A stretch of DNA of 9,445 bases, taken from the NCBI GenBank assembly GCA_023424965.1, contig JAFADI010000142.1, forward strand, positions 1-9,445, read 5' to 3'. Shown here piece by piece: positions 1 through 7,090 of the stretch (positions are counted from its first letter, which is position 1; each line of letters starts with the position of its first letter). Made by a program: the position numbers and the translations under genes. This DNA is from Bacillota bacterium. GTDB taxonomy: Bacteria; Bacillota; Clostridia; Acetivibrionales; JAFADI01. Under the pieces are notes generated by a model that ran no database searches, was not told where the DNA came from, and worked only from the letters and a program-made list of their open reading frames with translations.

Positions 1-7
1 ACTCAGA

Positions 8-27
8 TTAAACGATTAAATTAAATA
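8..27 (+). promoter_or_regulatory. LacI-type operator plus probable -10 of the transporter operon
   Basis: TTAAACGATTAA at 8-19 is a near-palindrome centred on CG, the form typical of LacI/GalR-family operators. Two further copies lie before the regulator gene (8065-8076, first base G) and before the sugar kinase (9203-9214). Two bases after the site is TAAATA (22-27), a plausible -10. The kinase site is also followed after two bases by TATAAA, so the operator-to-promoter geometry is the same. The -35 lies off the left edge. Seen: the repeated site and spacing. Inferred: repression by the LacI-type protein at 8095-9132. Confidence 0.7.
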
Positions 28-90
28 AAAACCATATTCCCGATCACCCGGCGAAAGGAGGATAAGAAGCAGGGAGTAGACTTGAAGGGT

Positions 91-150
91 ATGACCAACC
101 GGAGTTTTGTAAGGCTACACTTAATAAATCAAAGGGAGGAATCGAAATGA
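91..150 (+). CDS. possible 19-residue leader peptide overlapping the binding-protein start
   Basis: An ATG at 91 opens a 19-codon frame (beginning MTNRSFVRLH) whose TGA at 148-150 overlaps the ATG of the sugar-binding lipoprotein as ATGA. That overlap is the usual arrangement for translational coupling. Against it, the ribosome binding site is poor: AAGGG lies directly against the ATG and GGAG is about 14 bases upstream. The downstream gene also has its own strong GGGAGGA. The peptide resembles nothing I know. It may be a chance frame in the leader of the operon. Confidence 0.25.
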   Translation: MTNRSFVRLHLINQREESK

Positions 151-1487
151 GAAGAATTTTTGTTGCGTTAATCGCTGTCCTGCTGGTAATGGCACTGACT
201 TTGACGGGTTGTGTGACAAAAGCGCCGGCAAATCCGCCTGCGGATAGTAAAGCAAACGACGGCTCCGCCGCTCAGACACCATCCGGCTCTGGGGAGCTCG
301 GGGGCAACATCAGCTACATGACGTGGGGCGATGAGGCTGAAAGAGTCCTCTATGACCAGGTTTTAAAGGATTTTATGGCCAAGAACCCCAAGGTTAAAGT
401 AAACTATATCTATACACCCGGCGAGTACAACCAGAAGCTGCAGACCATGATTGCAGGGAATACGGCACCGGACGTCTTCTGGCTTCTTCAGTCCAACGTA
501 ATGACCTATGCCTCCTCCGGCGCCTGTGAGCTGCTGGATCCCTGGATTCAGAAAAATCCGGAGCTGACGGCGGATATGGTGGACGGACTGCTGAAATACG
601 GGCAGTACGAGGGAAAGACCTATTCCATCCCTAAAGACTGGGTACCCATTGTTATGTACCTGAATGAAGACCTCTTTGCTGCAGCCAATGTTCCGCTGCC
701 CACTTCCGACTGGACCATGGAGAACTATATCGACATCGCCAAGAAGCTGACCAAGGTGGAAAACGGCAAGACCACCGTCTGGGGTACGGAGTGTGATACA
801 TACTGGGCATACTGGATGACCTTTGCCGGAAATTACGGCGGCCAATGGTTCAAGGATGGAAAATCGAACTTCAGTGATCCCAATGTCATCAAGGGCCTGA
901 GTGTGCTGGCCGACCTGATCAACAAGCATAAAGCCGCTCCTTCCCCGGCCACAATGGCCAGCCAAGCAGGCGAGGGAACGGGTTCCGACCAGATGTTTGC
1001 CACGGGGAAAATTGCAATGCTCCCTTCCGGGCGCTGGGCTGTCCCCACACTTAAAAAGGATGTCAATTTCAAGTGGACCGCAGTGGAAATGCCCAAAGGC
1101 ACCACCCGCGTCAATCCTGTGGTATCAGGCTGCCTCACGGTGAGTGAGAAGTCCAAGAACAAGGAAGCCGCTATCGGACTTGTAAAATACATTCTCAGCA
1201 AGGAAGGACTCAAGGTTACCATGTCCAACGGCCTTGCAATGCCGGTCTACAAAAAGCTCCTTGACGATCCCGAGCTGGTTACGGCTCCGCCGGATGTGGC
1301 TCCCTTCAAAGCGACGGCAGGCTACATCGACGTGAACATGCAGTATGGCGCGTACCAGAAGGGAAATTTCAGCAAATACAATGACATGATCACCGCGGAG
1401 CTCGACAACGCCTTCAACGGAAAGGTCTCCATTGAAGAGGCCTGCAAAACCCTGGACAGGAAAGCCAATGAAGAGCTGTTCAAATAA
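147..1487 (+). CDS. sugar ABC transporter substrate-binding lipoprotein (family 1, CUT1)
   Basis: This is the extracellular receptor of a carbohydrate ABC importer. It should be anchored to the outer face of the membrane and deliver sugar to the two permeases encoded next. The 446-residue length is normal for family 1 binding proteins. Residues 1-21 form a lipoprotein signal peptide: MRR, a hydrophobic core, then lipobox LTGC with Cys22 as the acylation site. A low-complexity A/P/S/G linker follows to about residue 52. The mature domain then starts with the typical pattern of a short strand, a helix containing DFMAKNPKVKV, and TMIAGNTAPDVFWL. The ATG is preceded by GGGAGGA at 134-140. The gene heads an operon with permeases and a GH127 enzyme, so arabinofuranosyl oligosaccharides are a likely ligand. 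That is inferred from context; the binding site itself does not reveal the sugar. Confidence 0.93.
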   Translation: MRRIFVALIAVLLVMALTLTGCVTKAPANPPADSKANDGSAAQTPSGSGELGGNISYMTWGDEAERVLYDQVLKDFMAKNPKVKVNYIYTPGEYNQKLQTMIAGNTAPDVFWLLQSNVMTYASSGACELLDPWIQKNPELTADMVDGLLKYGQYEGKTYSIPKDWVPIVMYLNEDLFAAANVPLPTSDWTMENYIDIAKKLTKVENGKTTVWGTECDTYWAYWMTFAGNYGGQWFKDGKSNFSDPNVIKGLSVLADLINKHKAAPSPATMASQAGEGTGSDQMFATGKIAMLPSGRWAVPTLKKDVNFKWTAVEMPKGTTRVNPVVSGCLTVSEKSKNKEAAIGLVKYILSKEGLKVTMSNGLAMPVYKKLLDDPELVTAPPDVAPFKATAGYIDVNMQYGAYQKGNFSKYNDMITAELDNAFNGKVSIEEACKTLDRKANEELFK

Positions 1488-1514
1488 GTAAGGGCAAACA
1501 ATACGCATGACTGT

Positions 1515-1554
1515 GCAAGTATAAGAAGGGAGTCTGCTTCCTTCTTATATTTGC
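1515..1554 (+). promoter_or_regulatory. intercistronic stem-loop between binding protein and first permease
   Basis: GCAAGTATAAGAAGG (1515-1529) pairs with CCTTCTTATATTTGC (1540-1554). The stem is 15 bp with one G-U pair and closes a 10-base loop. No T-tract follows; the next bases are CGTAATAAGG and then the ribosome binding site of the permease. It therefore looks like an mRNA-stabilising or attenuating hairpin rather than a full terminator. Such elements commonly lie after binding-protein genes and let the receptor be made in excess over its permeases (malE/malF is the classical case). The structure is seen; the role is inferred. Confidence 0.75.
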
Positions 1555-1573
1555 CGTAATAAGGGGGGAATTC

Positions 1574-2467
1574 ATGATTTCCATCAATAAAAACCAATTG
1601 AGAGACAACCTGGAGGGATATGCGTTTATTGCGCCTGCATTGTTCGGACTTGTCGCTTTTCTGCTCTATCCGATCGTTTCATCCGTATACATCAGCTTTC
1701 TGGACTGGAACCTCCTGACCGACCCAAAGTGGGCGGGCCTGGCCAACTACGGCAAGCTGGTAAAGGATGAGGTTTTTATCGCAAGCCTGCTCAACACCTT
1801 CAAATGGGTTATATTTTATGTACCCATTTCCATTGTACTCTCGTTTATCCTGTCTCTTGCGGCGGAGCTTCCTTTGAGGGGAATATCGGTATTCAGGACG
1901 TTGTTCTATCTGCCGGTTATAAGCCCGCTGCTGGTGGTTGCCATGATCTTCGTATGGCTGTACAATCCGGAATTCGGAGCCATCAATTACCTGCTTTCCA
2001 AGGTGGGCATACCCGCAGTGCCCTGGCTCACCGAAGCCAACATCGCCATCTTCAGCATCGCCATCATGTCCACCTGGAAAATGGCCGGATACAACATGGT
2101 CATATTCCTTGCGGGACTCAATGGAATTCCCAGGTCTTTGTATGATGCGGCCGATATCGACGGTGTGACTCCCTTGCAGAAGATATGGCACATAAAATTG
2201 CCGCTGATTACGCCGGCAATCTACTATGTCACCATCATGGCGGTCATAAATGCTTTCCAGGTGTTCGGAGAAATCATCATCATGACAAAGGGCGGACCCG
2301 GGTATTCAACCTATACCCTGGTATATTACCTCTACAATAATGCATTCAAGTATAACAGCATGGGTTATGCCAGTGCCATATCCTGTGTGATGACTGTCAT
2401 CATTCTTGCCGTTACCATTTTCCAGAGCTTTATTTTAGGCAAAAGGGTGCAGTATGATTTCAGCTGA
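1574..2467 (+). CDS. sugar ABC transporter permease, MalF/UgpA type
   Basis: One of the two membrane subunits of a CUT1 carbohydrate importer. The 297 residues contain six likely membrane helices, roughly at 16-43, 72-100, 110-138, 155-178, 212-236 and 258-285. The cytoplasmic EAA loop, which docks to the ATPase, is clear at residues 190-210: YDAADIDG, then a spacer and IKLP. A short charged N-terminus and then YAFIAPALFGLVAF are typical of MalF-like subunits lacking the large periplasmic insertion of enteric MalF. The ATG has a strong GGGGGG about seven bases upstream. The gene follows the binding protein after an 86-base gap holding a hairpin and is 14 bases ahead of the second permease. 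No ATP-binding subunit is encoded nearby; in Firmicutes such transporters usually share an MsmX-type ATPase encoded elsewhere. Confidence 0.95.
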   Translation: MISINKNQLRDNLEGYAFIAPALFGLVAFLLYPIVSSVYISFLDWNLLTDPKWAGLANYGKLVKDEVFIASLLNTFKWVIFYVPISIVLSFILSLAAELPLRGISVFRTLFYLPVISPLLVVAMIFVWLYNPEFGAINYLLSKVGIPAVPWLTEANIAIFSIAIMSTWKMAGYNMVIFLAGLNGIPRSLYDAADIDGVTPLQKIWHIKLPLITPAIYYVTIMAVINAFQVFGEIIIMTKGGPGYSTYTLVYYLYNNAFKYNSMGYASAISCVMTVIILAVTIFQSFILGKRVQYDFS

Positions 2468-2481
2468 GGGGGAAATGGGTA

Positions 2482-3324
2482 ATGGAAAACAATAAAAAAT
2501 TCAAGGTGTCCCACCTGACGGCGTACATCGTGCTTTCCGTCATGGCCATCATTGATGTGATGCCTTTTGTCTGGATGTTTCTGTCTTCATTTAAGTCCCG
2601 ATCGGAAATTCTATCATTTCCGCCCACCTTCTTTCCCCTGGTATGGCGTTTCCAGAACTATGCCGATGCATGGGTTGCGGGAGGACTTAATTTTTCCGTC
2701 ATGTTCATGAATACCATGATGATCGTTATTCCTGGCACATTCTTTACGGTGATGTCCTCATCCCTGGCGGCCTACGGCTTTGCCCGCATAAAATTCTGGG
2801 GACGGGAGACCATATTCGCGGCCTTCCTGATATCCATGATGATCCCGGATTCAGTGACGATTGTGCCGGTATTCACCATCTTCCGGAACCTGGGCTGGCT
2901 TGATTCCTTGTGGCCTGTGCTGGTTCCCCAGCTTTTTGGTTTTGCGTTCCAGATTTTCCTTTTAAGGCAGTTTTACATGACCATACCGCAGGATATGGAG
3001 GATGCGGCCGTCATTGACGGGTGCAACAGGTTCAAGATCTGGTATAAGGTCATCATGCCTTTATCCAAGCCCGCGTTGACTGCGGCGGTAATCTTTACCT
3101 TCCAGTCTTCCTATAACGATTTTTTAAGGCCGCTGATTTTTATCAATGACAGCAGGAAATTTACCGTACAACTGGGGCTCAACGCCTTCCGCGGCATGTA
3201 CAAAACCCAGTATGACCTGCTGATGGCAGCATCGGTCTTTACACTGGTACCGGTACTGATACTTTACATGTTCGCACAGAAGTATTTTGTGGAAGGCATT
3301 GTAACCACAGGGATCAAGGGCTGA
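2482..3324 (+). CDS. sugar ABC transporter permease, MalG/UgpE type
   Basis: Second membrane subunit of the CUT1 importer, expected to form a heterodimer with the preceding MalF-like protein. It has 280 residues with about six membrane helices. The first spans about residues 12-34 and is followed by the typical MFLSSFKSRSEI segment. The EAA motif is at residues 173-193: EDAAVIDG, spacer, VIMPL. The C-terminal YFVEGIVTTGIKG matches the usual ending of MalG-type proteins, so the gene is complete. It starts 14 bases after the previous stop, with GAGGGGGA upstream of the ATG, and is followed after 46 bases by the GH127 gene, consistent with one transcript. Confidence 0.95.
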   Translation: MENNKKFKVSHLTAYIVLSVMAIIDVMPFVWMFLSSFKSRSEILSFPPTFFPLVWRFQNYADAWVAGGLNFSVMFMNTMMIVIPGTFFTVMSSSLAAYGFARIKFWGRETIFAAFLISMMIPDSVTIVPVFTIFRNLGWLDSLWPVLVPQLFGFAFQIFLLRQFYMTIPQDMEDAAVIDGCNRFKIWYKVIMPLSKPALTAAVIFTFQSSYNDFLRPLIFINDSRKFTVQLGLNAFRGMYKTQYDLLMAASVFTLVPVLILYMFAQKYFVEGIVTTGIKG

Positions 3325-3370
3325 TCTCGATGTTTTGGAACATCATGCAATACAGCAAAAGGAGTTTTTT

Positions 3371-5323
3371 ATGGGCAAACTTATTTCAACAAAGCCGTTG
3401 ACATTAAAGGAAGTTAAAATAAATGACGATTTCTGGGGCCGCTATATGAAGCTGGTGCGGGAAGAGGTGATTCCCTACCAGTGGGAAGCCTTGAATGACC
3501 GGGTCCCAAATACTGAGCCAAGCCATGCCATAGAGAATTTCCGCATTGCGGCGGGCCTGTCCAGGGGAGAACACTACGGCTTCTGCTACCAGGACAGCGA
3601 TGTGGCAAAATGGCTTGAATCTGTGGCTTACAGGCTTACCACCCACCCGGATGCCGGACTTGAGAAAATCGCGGATGACGTGATTGATCTACTTGAGAAG
3701 GCCCAGCAGCAGGACGGGTATCTGAACACCTATTATACCATTACATCTCCGGAAAGCCGCTGGACGGATGAACGGAGAAAGCATGAATTATACAATGCGG
3801 GACACCTGATGGAGGCAGCCGTAGCCTATTATGAGGCCACAGGCAAACGCCGGTTCCTTGATATCATGTGCCGGTTTGCCGACTATATTGACACGGTATT
3901 CGGCCCCGAGCCGGAGAAAAAGAAAGGCTATCCGGGGCATCAGGGAATTGAACTGGCCCTGGTGAAGATGTACAACACGACGGGAGAGGAAAGATATCTC
4001 AAGCTCAGCAAGTTTTTTATCGATGAGCGGGGAAAGCAGCCCCACTTTTATGACATGGAAGCAAAGGCCCGGGGCGAGGAGGGGCATGAGGACTATTTCG
4101 GCGAGTATGTCTATAAATACACCCAGGCACACAAGCCTGTCAGGGAGCAAACAGAAGCGGTGGGGCATGCGGTCAGGGCCATGTATCTATACAGCGGCAT
4201 GGCGGATGTGGCGGCGGAAACGGGGGATATTACCCTGAAGGAGGCCTGCAGGCGGCTGTGGGACAATGTGACAAAACGGCAGATGTACATCACTGCAGGG
4301 GTTGGTTCCCAGGACTACGGGGAAGATTTTACCTTTGACTATGACCTCCCCAACGACACCATGTACAATGAGACCTGCGCTTCCATCGGACTGGTATTCT
4401 TTGCCCACCGCATGCTGGCAATGGAAACGGAGGCAGTATATGCGGACGTAATGGAAAGAGCCCTTTACAATAGCGTTCTGAGCGGCATGTCCCTGGACGG
4501 TAAAAAGTTTTTTTACGTCAATCCCATGGAGGTGTGGCCCAAAAGCTGTGAGGCCAGATTTGATAAAAAGCATGTAAAGACCGTACGGCAGCCGTGGTTT
4601 GACTGTGCCTGCTGCCCTCCCAACATTGCAAGGCTCATTGCATCCCTGGGGAAATATATTTACTCGAAGAGCGATGACGGGCTCTATGTCCACCTATACG
4701 CCGGCAATGAAACGGAAACCTCCGTGAATGGGAGGAAGGTTCTGATAGAACAACGGACGGCCTATCCGTGGAAGGAAACCGTCACAATCACGGTCGACCC
4801 GGAAGAGGATTTTTCGTTTTCCCTCTGGCTGCGCATCCCGGGATGGTGCAGGAATGCATCGCTGAAGGTGAACGGAGAGGAAGTAAAGCTTGAGGGGGTA
4901 ATGGCCCGCGGCTATGCAAAAGTAGAAAGACGGTGGACAAAAGGGGATACCCTTGTTCTGACCCTTCCCATGCCCGTAGAACGGATAAAGGCCAATCCGG
5001 AGGTCCGGGTAAATGGGGGAAGAATAGCAATCCAGCGGGGACCTGTGGTATACTGCCTTGAAGAGCAGGACAATGGAGCGAACCTGTGGGATATAGCCCT
5101 TTCTAAGGAAAGCAGCTTGCAGGCCAGGTTTGACCAGGAACTCTTCGGGGGTACGGTGGTTGTGGAAGGTGAAGCCCTTCGCAGCGAATCCGGCGGTTGG
5201 CAGGACAGATTGTACATGCCGGCGGATTACAGGCAAGTGCCGGCAGCCATTAAAGCCATTCCCTACAGTTTGTGGTGCAACCGGAAACCGGGAGAAATGC
5301 TCGTGTGGATACGTGAAAGCTAG
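3371..5323 (+). CDS. GH127 beta-L-arabinofuranosidase
   Basis: A glycoside hydrolase of family GH127 (formerly DUF1680), which releases L-arabinofuranose from beta-linked arabinofuranosides with a zinc-bound cysteine nucleophile. I start it at the ATG at 3371 because AAAGGAG (3358-3364) sits six bases upstream; an in-frame TTG at 3335 would add 12 unlikely residues. This gives 650 residues, close to the B. longum enzyme HypBA1 (658 as I recall). Catalytic features align by pattern: Glu318 in YGEDF (acid/base, Glu322 in HypBA1), Glu334 and Cys336 in NETCAS (zinc ligands, 338 and 340), and Cys414-Cys415 in ACCPPN (nucleophile and ligand, 417 and 418). HypBA1 numbers are from memory. An alpha/alpha barrel comes first and beta domains follow. 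There is no signal peptide, so it acts on imported sugars, consistent with the upstream transporter. Some GH127 members act on other linkages, so exact specificity is open. Confidence 0.93.
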   Translation: MGKLISTKPLTLKEVKINDDFWGRYMKLVREEVIPYQWEALNDRVPNTEPSHAIENFRIAAGLSRGEHYGFCYQDSDVAKWLESVAYRLTTHPDAGLEKIADDVIDLLEKAQQQDGYLNTYYTITSPESRWTDERRKHELYNAGHLMEAAVAYYEATGKRRFLDIMCRFADYIDTVFGPEPEKKKGYPGHQGIELALVKMYNTTGEERYLKLSKFFIDERGKQPHFYDMEAKARGEEGHEDYFGEYVYKYTQAHKPVREQTEAVGHAVRAMYLYSGMADVAAETGDITLKEACRRLWDNVTKRQMYITAGVGSQDYGEDFTFDYDLPNDTMYNETCASIGLVFFAHRMLAMETEAVYADVMERALYNSVLSGMSLDGKKFFYVNPMEVWPKSCEARFDKKHVKTVRQPWFDCACCPPNIARLIASLGKYIYSKSDDGLYVHLYAGNETETSVNGRKVLIEQRTAYPWKETVTITVDPEEDFSFSLWLRIPGWCRNASLKVNGEEVKLEGVMARGYAKVERRWTKGDTLVLTLPMPVERIKANPEVRVNGGRIAIQRGPVVYCLEEQDNGANLWDIALSKESSLQARFDQELFGGTVVVEGEALRSESGGWQDRLYMPADYRQVPAAIKAIPYSLWCNRKPGEMLVWIRES

Positions 5324-5343
5324 GCGGAAAAGCCTGGCTTTTT
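5316..5343 (+). terminator. intrinsic terminator of the transporter/GH127 operon
   Basis: AAAGCTAGGC (5316-5325) pairs with GCCTGGCTTT (5332-5341) around a GGAAAA loop, with one wobble pair, and runs into TTTTT. It overlaps the GH127 TAG stop and abuts the stop codon of the convergent DUF1294 gene, so it could serve both strands, although the T-run is better on the + strand. Confidence 0.8.
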
Positions 5344-5611
5344 ATGTTTTAAGGAATTTGAACAGGACCAAAACCTGCAGCACAAAGATGGCGGGAATGC
5401 CAAGCATAAAATACCAGCGCCTGGTCTTGTGCCTGAAAAGCAGAAACCCTGCGTAGACTCCGGGACAGCCTCCCAAAAGCGCAAGCAGGAAGAACAGCCT
5501 CTCGGGTATTCTCCAGAGCTTTTTCCTTGACTTGTGCTTGTCCACGGCAACCGTTACAAAGCCTGCAATATTTATCACAACCAGTATTCCTGTAACAGCA
5601 CCAATCAGCAA
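5342..5611 (-). CDS. DUF1294 family small membrane protein
   Basis: An 89-residue integral membrane protein of the DUF1294 family, whose function is unknown. Three hydrophobic segments are visible at about residues 2-22, 38-58 and 67-86. The family signature is clear: an N-terminal helix ending in DKHKSRKKLWRIPE, then LLALLGGCPGVYAGFLLFRHKT, then the C-terminal FMLGIP helix. The best start is a TTG at 5611-5609, with AAGGGG about nine bases upstream; no in-frame ATG fits. It is convergent with the sugar operon and shares the terminator region, so it is probably an independent unit with no link to sugar use. Confidence 0.85.
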   Translation of the reverse strand: MLIGAVTGILVVINIAGFVTVAVDKHKSRKKLWRIPERLFFLLALLGGCPGVYAGFLLFRHKTRRWYFMLGIPAIFVLQVLVLFKFLKT

Positions 5612-5733
5612 TCGAACACACCCCTTGCAGTGTAAAAAGCGGCCATCTCGTTTAAACTAGTGTCTTCCCATAGAAATCATAGAATATAAGTGCAAATTAT
5701 ATGGATATCTACTCTAATGATAAGTTACGGAAA

Positions 5734-5785
5734 TTGAAAAAGCAAGAGAGATAATTTTTCAAAAAATAATGTTTTTCCGTATAAA
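5734..5785 (+). promoter_or_regulatory. inverted repeat and possible promoter before the 31-residue ORF
   Basis: TTGAAAAA (5734-5741) and TTTTTCAA (5755-5762) form an 8-bp inverted repeat around 13 bases. TTTTCA (5756-5761), an 18-base spacer and TATAAA (5780-5785) make a moderate sigma-A-like promoter upstream of the small ORF. The DNA is AT-rich, so chance matches are likely. I see nothing else in 5612-5733 beyond a possible weak leader for the DUF1294 gene. Confidence 0.3.
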
Positions 5786-5817
5786 TGTGGTATATATATC
5801 TACAAGGAGTGATGACG

Positions 5818-5913
5818 ATGTTGAAATGGATTGCGAGCCTCTTTCGAAGGAAAAGGGAACCTGTTTTAATCAGGATTGAAGTATATGACAGAAAATACAA
5901 AAGATATGCATGA
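5818..5913 (+). CDS. hypothetical 31-residue basic peptide
   Basis: A short frame starting MLKWIASLFRRKREP and ending at TGA 5911-5913. It has a good ribosome binding site (AAGGAG, about eight bases before the ATG) and a possible promoter at 5756-5785. The product would be strongly basic, with a short amphipathic N-terminus and eleven or more Lys/Arg. I do not recognise it. It converges on the broken DinB gene, whose repaired stop lies 26 bases beyond. It could be a genuine small protein, or the surviving 5' end of a gene lost when the DinB segment arrived. The ribosome binding site is the main support. Confidence 0.4.
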   Translation: MLKWIASLFRRKREPVLIRIEVYDRKYKRYA

Positions 5914-5938
5914 GCATACCCTTGGGCAACCCGGGGTA

Positions 5939-6633
5939 TTATTTTTGCCCGGAGACGGCTGTGCCCCCAAGCCTGCTTTTATTTCTCAATGCGGCATTCA
6001 GGTGGACAATCTGGTGCCGGGTTATGGGCATGAGCAATATGCCGGCAACGTCTTTTCTTCCCCAGAAGTCCAATAAATCTCTGGAGCCTTCCACGACTCC
6101 ACCCTCGTCAAATACGCGCTGCAAGCGTTCTGGGCCCACCTTTTTTTCAGATCGCCTTGCTTCAAGGACTTGATGACGGTACGCGTTTTCCTACCGACGG
6201 CGATGCGGTAATCTCTCAGTGCCTCCATGGGAATTTTTAAGCTGAAAGCCTCGATTTCATAGGGAGTCATTGCATTTCCCGTGTCATGGGTGTCCACCAG
6301 GAGTTTGCCTGCCCAGTTGCCGGTATCCATGACCTGAACTTCACCGGCAACAAGGACATTGGCGGTAATATCCTCGATCCGTGTCAAATGCCACAGGTGC
6401 CAGGCGATGGAAGCCTCCTCTTCCTTTGGAAGTATCCGGAATACCGCTTCCTCCAGCCCGTCCCAGATAAAATCCTCAAAGGTCTTAAACCCGGCCTGCG
6501 ACATTTCTCCGGTGTGTACCAGGGAATGCATGTCCAGGCAGAGTTCAATGGCTTCCCCGAACCTTTCCGGGTTGCGGACGAGGGTCTTCAACTGCGCCTG
6601 TTTTGGGTTCCAATGCTTTGCCACATCAATCAT
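5939..6633 (-). pseudogene. DinB superfamily protein, frameshifted in a seven-A run
   Basis: A four-helix-bundle DinB-like (DNA-damage-inducible) protein, a superfamily of metal-dependent enzymes often linked to thiol or detoxification chemistry. The reading starts at ATG 6633 (MIDVAKHWNPKQ), preceded by GGGAAGG. It shows HSLVHTGEMS and the metal-ligand helix AWHLWHLTRIED. Near codon 164 the sequence CTG AAAAAAA GG (T-run 6141-6147) shifts frame. The uninterrupted frame ends at 6022 with a 26-residue nonsense tail. With one extra A the reading resumes as KVGPERLQRVFDEGG, then LLDFWGRKDVAGILL and TRHQIVHLN, the expected C-terminal metal-binding helix, to TAA at 5939 (about 231 residues). As written, the product lacks its last ligand histidines. 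Causes could be a real mutation, a sequencing error in the homopolymer, or slippage that restores the frame. The identity is clear; the functional state is not. Confidence 0.85.
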
Positions 6634-6684
6634 AAGGACCTTCCCTTTTTATCAGGGTCATATTAATAGTAAATCAGCCTGTAA
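6487..6684 (-). repeat. direct repeat copy 1 (DinB promoter and first 49 codons)
   Basis: This stretch is repeated at 7788-7986 in the same orientation. Over the coding part (about 147 bases) I count five substitutions and one single-base deletion. The leader is more diverged, then similarity returns over the promoter (TAGTAAATCAG) and stops after CTGTAA. This copy is contiguous with the rest of the DinB gene, so it is the source or the better preserved partner. Confidence 0.85.
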
Positions 6685-6685
6685 T
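6657..6685 (-). promoter_or_regulatory. promoter of the DinB-family gene
   Basis: Reading the - strand, ATTACA (6685-6680), a 17-base spacer and TATGAC (6662-6657) form a sigma-A-like promoter 24 bases before the ATG. The same arrangement, with a better match (TTTACA, 17 bases, TATAAC), is conserved in the duplicate at 7959-7987. Confidence 0.55.
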
Positions 6686-6716
6686 ACAACCCTACTGCTC
6701 TACGAGTCTAAAAAAC

Positions 6717-6956
6717 TTATAATATAATCGGCAGCATCGTAAGAATCCCTGCAATGATCAGAAACATATAAGAAGTATCAGGAGCCTTTTGACCAATAAA
6801 TTCAGGAATAAATTTTATGCATAATGCCAAAAGTATAGTCATTATTCCTGCTGAGAATAAAAAATAATGAATATTTTTAGTTAATATATATGTTATTGCA
6901 ATTGGTAATAGATAAAGAACTATTGCCAAAACCCTTCATTTTACAATGCTATCCAT
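6717..6956 (-). pseudogene. small membrane protein interrupted by an in-frame TGA
   Basis: From the ATG at 6956, preceded by AGGGG at nine bases and by TATAAT at 6983-6978, the reading is MDSIVK, then TGA, then RVLAIVLYLLPIAITYILTK in the same frame, continuing to TAA at 6717. A TGG to TGA change would explain it (MDSIVKWRVLA). The whole product would be about 79 residues with three hydrophobic helices, around residues 8-24, 28-45 and 60-78. The separate 70-codon frame would otherwise need a TTG start (6929) without a sensible ribosome binding site. I do not recognise the family. It is read in the same direction as the DinB gene, which follows 32 bases beyond the -35 of its promoter. Confidence 0.5.
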
Positions 6957-7052
6957 ATAAATCATCCCCTCATTTTTATTATAATGTTTTCACTAATTAT
7001 AAAGCAGTTTTATAAATTTTTCCATGCATATCTAAATTTTTTACAAAATTGT

Positions 7053-7090
7053 AAAGCTCTACTTAAAAATTTTATCAAGTAGAGCTTTTT
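7053..7090 (+). terminator. orphan hairpin terminator
   Basis: AAAGCTCTACTT (7053-7064) pairs with AAGTAGAGCTTT (7077-7088), a perfect 12-bp stem with a 12-base loop and a run of five T at its end. It has the form of an intrinsic terminator for + strand transcription, but no + strand gene lies upstream before 5913. On the - strand the tail is poorer; there a second small palindrome, TTTACAA/TTGTAAA (7040-7055), follows. It may be what remains of a deleted gene. Confidence 0.65.

Noticed and set aside
3335..3370. Upstream TTG start for the GH127 gene
   Set aside because: The ATG at 3371 has AAAGGAG at ideal spacing and begins the normal family N-terminus; the extra 12 residues look like leader sequence.
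5349..5621. 90-codon - strand frame overlapping the DUF1294 gene
   Set aside because: It is in a different frame from the recognisable DUF1294 protein and its composition is not protein-like.
5648..5655. TTAAACGA on the - strand upstream of the DUF1294 gene, resembling a LacI-type half-site
   Set aside because: Only the first eight bases match; the second half is GATG instead of TTAA, and there is no functional link to sugar use.
5701..5754. 17-codon frame MDIYSNDKLRKLKKQER
   Set aside because: No ribosome binding site is visible and it is too short to support; probably chance.
6286..6727. Two + strand frames of over 120 codons
   Set aside because: They are antisense to the clearly recognisable DinB coding sequence and lack start signals.
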